Translations under genes and position numbers: made by a program
Source: Candidatus Didemnitutus sp.
Lineage (GTDB): Bacteria; Verrucomicrobiota; Verrucomicrobiia; Opitutales; Opitutaceae
Length of the DNA stretch: 64,000 bases
Reading direction: 5' to 3'
Assembly (NCBI GenBank): GCA_017991595.1
Contig: JAGOQJ010000002.1
Location: 311,386-375,385 of the forward strand
Notes under the pieces: generated by a model
Told to the model about the DNA's origin: nothing
Databases searched by the model: none
What the model saw: the letters and a program-made list of their open reading frames with translations, nothing else
Part shown: positions 61,771-64,000 of the stretch, piece by piece
Numbering within the stretch: position 1 is the first letter of the stretch
Layout of the letters: each line of letters begins with the position of its first letter

Positions 61771-62130
61771 ATGAGCACCGACCATGTCATCAACCCCGCC
61801 GCCATCGAAGCCCTTCGCGAAGTGGCTCCCGATGATGGAGGCAAATTCCTGACGGAGCTGGTGGATATTTTCCTCGCCGACACGCCGCCGCGGCTGCGCG
61901 AACTGGAGCAGGCGCTCGCAGCTGGCGACGCCAACGCCATGGCGCGCGCCGCGCACAGCATCAAGGGCAGCGCCGGCAATTTCGGCGCGGATCGGGTCGC
62001 GCGTTTTGCCGCCGCCGTGGAAACGGCGGCGAAGACCGGCGACTTCGCCACCGCCGGGCAAAACTCCCAGGCGCTCGCCGAAGCCTACACCGCGGCGGCC
62101 GCGGTGCTGCAGGGCCTGCGCACCCCATGA
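61771..62130 (+). CDS. HPt (histidine phosphotransfer) domain protein
   Basis: A 119-residue four-helix protein. The phosphorylated His is in ARAAHSIKGSAGNFGA, the signature of HPt domains. The preceding helix FLTELVDIFLADTPPRLRELEQAL and the trailing helices fit the family. It passes phosphate between a hybrid kinase and a response regulator; neither is in the window. It overlaps the next gene by ATGA. Confidence 0.93.
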   Translation: MSTDHVINPAAIEALREVAPDDGGKFLTELVDIFLADTPPRLRELEQALAAGDANAMARAAHSIKGSAGNFGADRVARFAAAVETAAKTGDFATAGQNSQALAEAYTAAAAVLQGLRTP

Positions 62131-62798
62131 GCGCCGGATCGTGGCGCAGATGGCGCGCGGCGGGCGCGATTTTCCTGGCGGCGTGGAGTGCGGGAGCAGC
62201 CCGCGCGCAACTGCAGTGGGCTGCGGATGTCTTCGAAGGCGAGGTGCGTCCGCTGCAGAAAACCCTGCAAGTGGCCTTCTCTTTTCGCAACGCCGGTGAC
62301 GCTCCGGTCAACATCCGCCAAATCCAGACCAACTGCGACTGTCTCGAAGCACGCACGGACAAAACCACCTACCTCCCCGGCGAAGCCGGCCTCGTCACGG
62401 CGCGCTTCGTGGTCGGCGAGCGAACCGGTCCGCACGAGCGCACGATCACGGTGGTGACTGACGACAGTCCCACGCCGAAAAAGCTCACGCTGCTCGTCGA
62501 GGTGCCCGCACCGGTGATCGCCGCTCCGCGCTCACTCGAGTGGCGCATCGGTGCAGAGCTGCGCGAGCAAGCCGCGATCCTCGAGGTCGCCGCCGGCCTC
62601 ACGATCCGGTTCACGGAAACCTACGCATCCAACGACACCGTCGCAGCACGTTTGGAGACGATCGAGGAAGGGCGCCGCTATCGCGTGCTCGTGACCCCAC
62701 TTTCCACCACCGCTGCCACCAACGCCGCGGTGCGCGCCAAGGGCGTCACGTCTGACGGCGAGGAGTTGGTCGTGAGCGTCTACGCCAACGTGCGTTGA
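62127..62798 (+). CDS. DUF1573-family exported protein
   Basis: A 223-residue protein with a signal peptide (to GAARAQ). The Ig-like DUF1573 domain is seen as the segment ending FSFRNAGDAPVNIRQIQT, followed by NCDCLEA and TYLPGEAGLVTARFVVGERTG. These proteins are exported and of unknown role, common in Bacteroidota and Verrucomicrobiota. The ATG lies within the stop of the HPt gene (ATGA). The coupling to a phosphorelay protein is unusual but unexplained. Confidence 0.82.
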   Translation: MSAGSWRRWRAAGAIFLAAWSAGAARAQLQWAADVFEGEVRPLQKTLQVAFSFRNAGDAPVNIRQIQTNCDCLEARTDKTTYLPGEAGLVTARFVVGERTGPHERTITVVTDDSPTPKKLTLLVEVPAPVIAAPRSLEWRIGAELREQAAILEVAAGLTIRFTETYASNDTVAARLETIEEGRRYRVLVTPLSTTAATNAAVRAKGVTSDGEELVVSVYANVR

Positions 62799-62813
62799 GT
62801 CACTCCGTGTCCG

Positions 62814-62836
62814 CGCCGCGATCGACGCGCGGCGCT
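62814..62836. terminator. stem-loop between convergent DUF1573 and glycosylase genes
   Basis: A perfect 8-bp stem GCGCCGCG/CGCGGCGC (62814-62821 with 62829-62836), placed between the stops at 62798 and 62841. No T-tract, so it is only a likely bidirectional terminator. Confidence 0.45.
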
Positions 62837-62840
62837 CCGC

Positions 62841-63815
62841 TCAGCGAAAATAGCCGCGCTGCTTCTCGGAGATCGGCAGTCCCGCACGCTCCATCACCGC
62901 GAGGAGATCTTCCCACGCATCGCGTTTGATCTTCAGCGCCGGGCCAGACTTCAGGCCTTCCTGACGTAGCAAGTAGGACGGATGGTAAGTCGCGCGCAGC
63001 GGAATGCTCTCGTAATCATGCCACGCGCCGCGCGCCGCGCCCATCGTCTTGAAGCGATCCGGCCCGAGCAGCCCATCGACCGCAGTCTTACCGAGCGCGA
63101 CCAGCACCTTCGGTTGGATGATGCCGATCTGCGCGCGGATAAAGGGCAAGCAGTAGGCCATCTCCTCCTGTGTCGGCGGCCGATTGCCCGTCTGGTAACC
63201 ATCCGCGCTGCGCGTGCCCATCTCGGGGCGCCAGTTCAGGATGTTGCCAATGTAAACCTGTTCGCGCTCGAGCCCCATCGTCTTGATCATGCGGTTGAGC
63301 AACTGCCCGGCGCGACCGACGAAGGGCTCACCCTGCTCTTCTTCGTCCGCGCCCGGCGCCTCACCGATGAACATGATCGACGCGTCGAGATTGCCGACGC
63401 CGAAGACGACTTGCTTGCCCGGATAGACGCGAGCGCGGCACGTCTCGTCGTTCAGCACGATCTGGCGCAAAGCCTCCCAGCGCTCGGGCTTCGTGCCGGG
63501 CGGCAACTCGATCGGAGGCCGCGCCGGCAAAGCTGGAGCGCGCACCACCGCCGGCGCGGGGCGGGCAGCGGGCGCCTCGATCGTGGGAGCGTAGCGACGC
63601 GGTTCCTCCATCACCGCTACGGCAGGTGATGACACCGCTTCGTCGCCGGCCCCCGCGCTCGCACCGCCCAGCGCAGCGACTTCCCGCTGCGCGTGTGCAA
63701 CCGCCTGCCGCAGGTGCGCGAGGCTGGTCTCGGACACGGACACCTGCCGGCTGCCCTCGCCCTTCAAGCGACGAAGCTCGTCCGTCAGCGCCAGCAGGTG
63801 TTCACGCACGTTCAT
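62841..63815 (-). CDS. type-4-like uracil-DNA glycosylase lacking two Fe-S cysteines
   Basis: A 324-residue protein. Residues 1-110 are a helical and Pro/Ala-rich extension; the glycosylase core follows with the motif [37 protein letters not shown] and [11 protein letters not shown]. Type-4 enzymes hold a [4Fe-4S] cluster with four Cys: an N-terminal CxxC, the Cys of KCRPP and a later Cys. Here the N-terminal pair is reduced to one Cys (Cys126), KCRPP has become NWRPE (Trp195), and the last Cys is kept (Cys222). The cluster is therefore probably absent. It removes uracil from DNA. The gene overlaps the riboflavin synthase stop by ATGA. Confidence 0.88.
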   Translation of the reverse strand: MNVREHLLALTDELRRLKGEGSRQVSVSETSLAHLRQAVAHAQREVAALGGASAGAGDEAVSSPAVAVMEEPRRYAPTIEAPAARPAPAVVRAPALPARPPIELPPGTKPERWEALRQIVLNDETCRARVYPGKQVVFGVGNLDASIMFIGEAPGADEEEQGEPFVGRAGQLLNRMIKTMGLEREQVYIGNILNWRPEMGTRSADGYQTGNRPPTQEEMAYCLPFIRAQIGIIQPKVLVALGKTAVDGLLGPDRFKTMGAARGAWHDYESIPLRATYHPSYLLRQEGLKSGPALKIKRDAWEDLLAVMERAGLPISEKQRGYFR

Positions 63816-64000
63816 GCGCCGGGACGGAGACCGCTTGCGAGGAGCTTCTCCACGTATTTGCCGAGCAGATCGAACTCGAGATTGATGCCGCTGCCCACGC
63901 GCTTCTCGTGCAGGTTGGTCGCCACCATCGTGTGCGGGATCAGCCAGACCGCGAGCGTGTCGCCCTCGGTCTCGGCAACGGTGAGCGAGATGCCGTCGAG
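63812..64000 (-). CDS. ribE: riboflavin synthase alpha chain, C-terminal part (cut by window edge)
   Basis: The last 62 residues are in the window: [20 protein letters not shown], then [16 protein letters not shown] and [14 protein letters not shown]. This is the end of the second lumazine-binding domain of riboflavin synthase, with the conserved DG(I/V)SLTV and IPHT motifs. The enzyme makes riboflavin from two lumazine molecules. The stop overlaps the glycosylase ATG (ATGA), so both are translated from one mRNA. Confidence 0.92.
   Translation of the reverse strand, partial: LDGISLTVAETEGDTLAVWLIPHTMVATNLHEKRVGSGINLEFDLLGKYVEKLLASGLRPGA

Overview
The window is high-GC DNA from a member of the Verrucomicrobiota, most likely family Opitutaceae. 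That placement is inferred from several things: PEP-CTERM and autotransporter-repeat surface proteins, very large multidomain polysaccharide-active exoproteins, an rpmF-plsX-fabH-bamD-lptE core cluster, near absence of Shine-Dalgarno sequences, and a denitrification region with a three-domain nitrite reductase. No phage, transposase or CRISPR array was seen.

Layout. (1) Positions 1-26513: a carbohydrate/surface locus. It holds the N-terminal part of a giant adhesin (runs off the left edge), three right-handed beta-helix proteins, a stand-alone copy of a concanavalin-like domain, two tandem paralogous exoenzymes of 1853 and 2019 residues that begin with that same domain, a PEP-CTERM protein, an SGNH hydrolase and an MFS transporter. 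Six copies of a 15-bp pseudopalindrome (consensus GGTCAACsGTTGACC) lie before six of these genes and define a probable regulon. (2) 26510-38953: housekeeping genes (TPR protein, glmM, trpD, uppP, rpmF, plsX, fabH, bamD-like, lptE-like, rpe), an ABC importer ATPase with its binding protein but no permease, and hpt. (3) 39029-40639: tRNA-Ser(GCU) and glpT. (4) 40893-58476: a nitrite/nitric oxide respiration island. It holds a YwiC-like protein, cytochrome c, a NirK-cytochrome c fusion, NirV, SCO, an AlgE-like porin, a CuA-type heme-copper NO reductase candidate with two unusual accompanying membrane proteins, a second SCO, a cytochrome b6/ferredoxin fusion, DUF2249, CopD-like and cupin genes, a DNR-type Crp/Fnr regulator, the Ric/YtfE repair protein and an orphan ABC ATPase. 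(5) 58541-64000: cupin, metK-ahcY, an HPt protein, a DUF1573 protein, a type-4-like uracil-DNA glycosylase lacking two iron-sulfur cysteines, and the 3' end of riboflavin synthase.

How the parts work together. In the respiratory island, six TTGAN-N4-NTCAA boxes precede transcription units. In five of them exactly 22 bp separate the box from a TAnnnT-like -10 hexamer (21 bp in the sixth), and four of the predicted start sites fall on or within about 4 nt of the start codon. This points to one regulator (probably the Crp/Fnr protein encoded here, whose E-x2-SR recognition helix suits TTGA half-sites) driving largely leaderless mRNAs for nitrite reduction, NO reduction and NO-damage repair. The cytochrome b6/ferredoxin fusion lies outside this pattern and has its own pair of 20-bp palindromic sites.

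Limits: all family calls come from reading motifs. No database search was possible, and substrate specificities of the polysaccharide-active proteins are not claimed.
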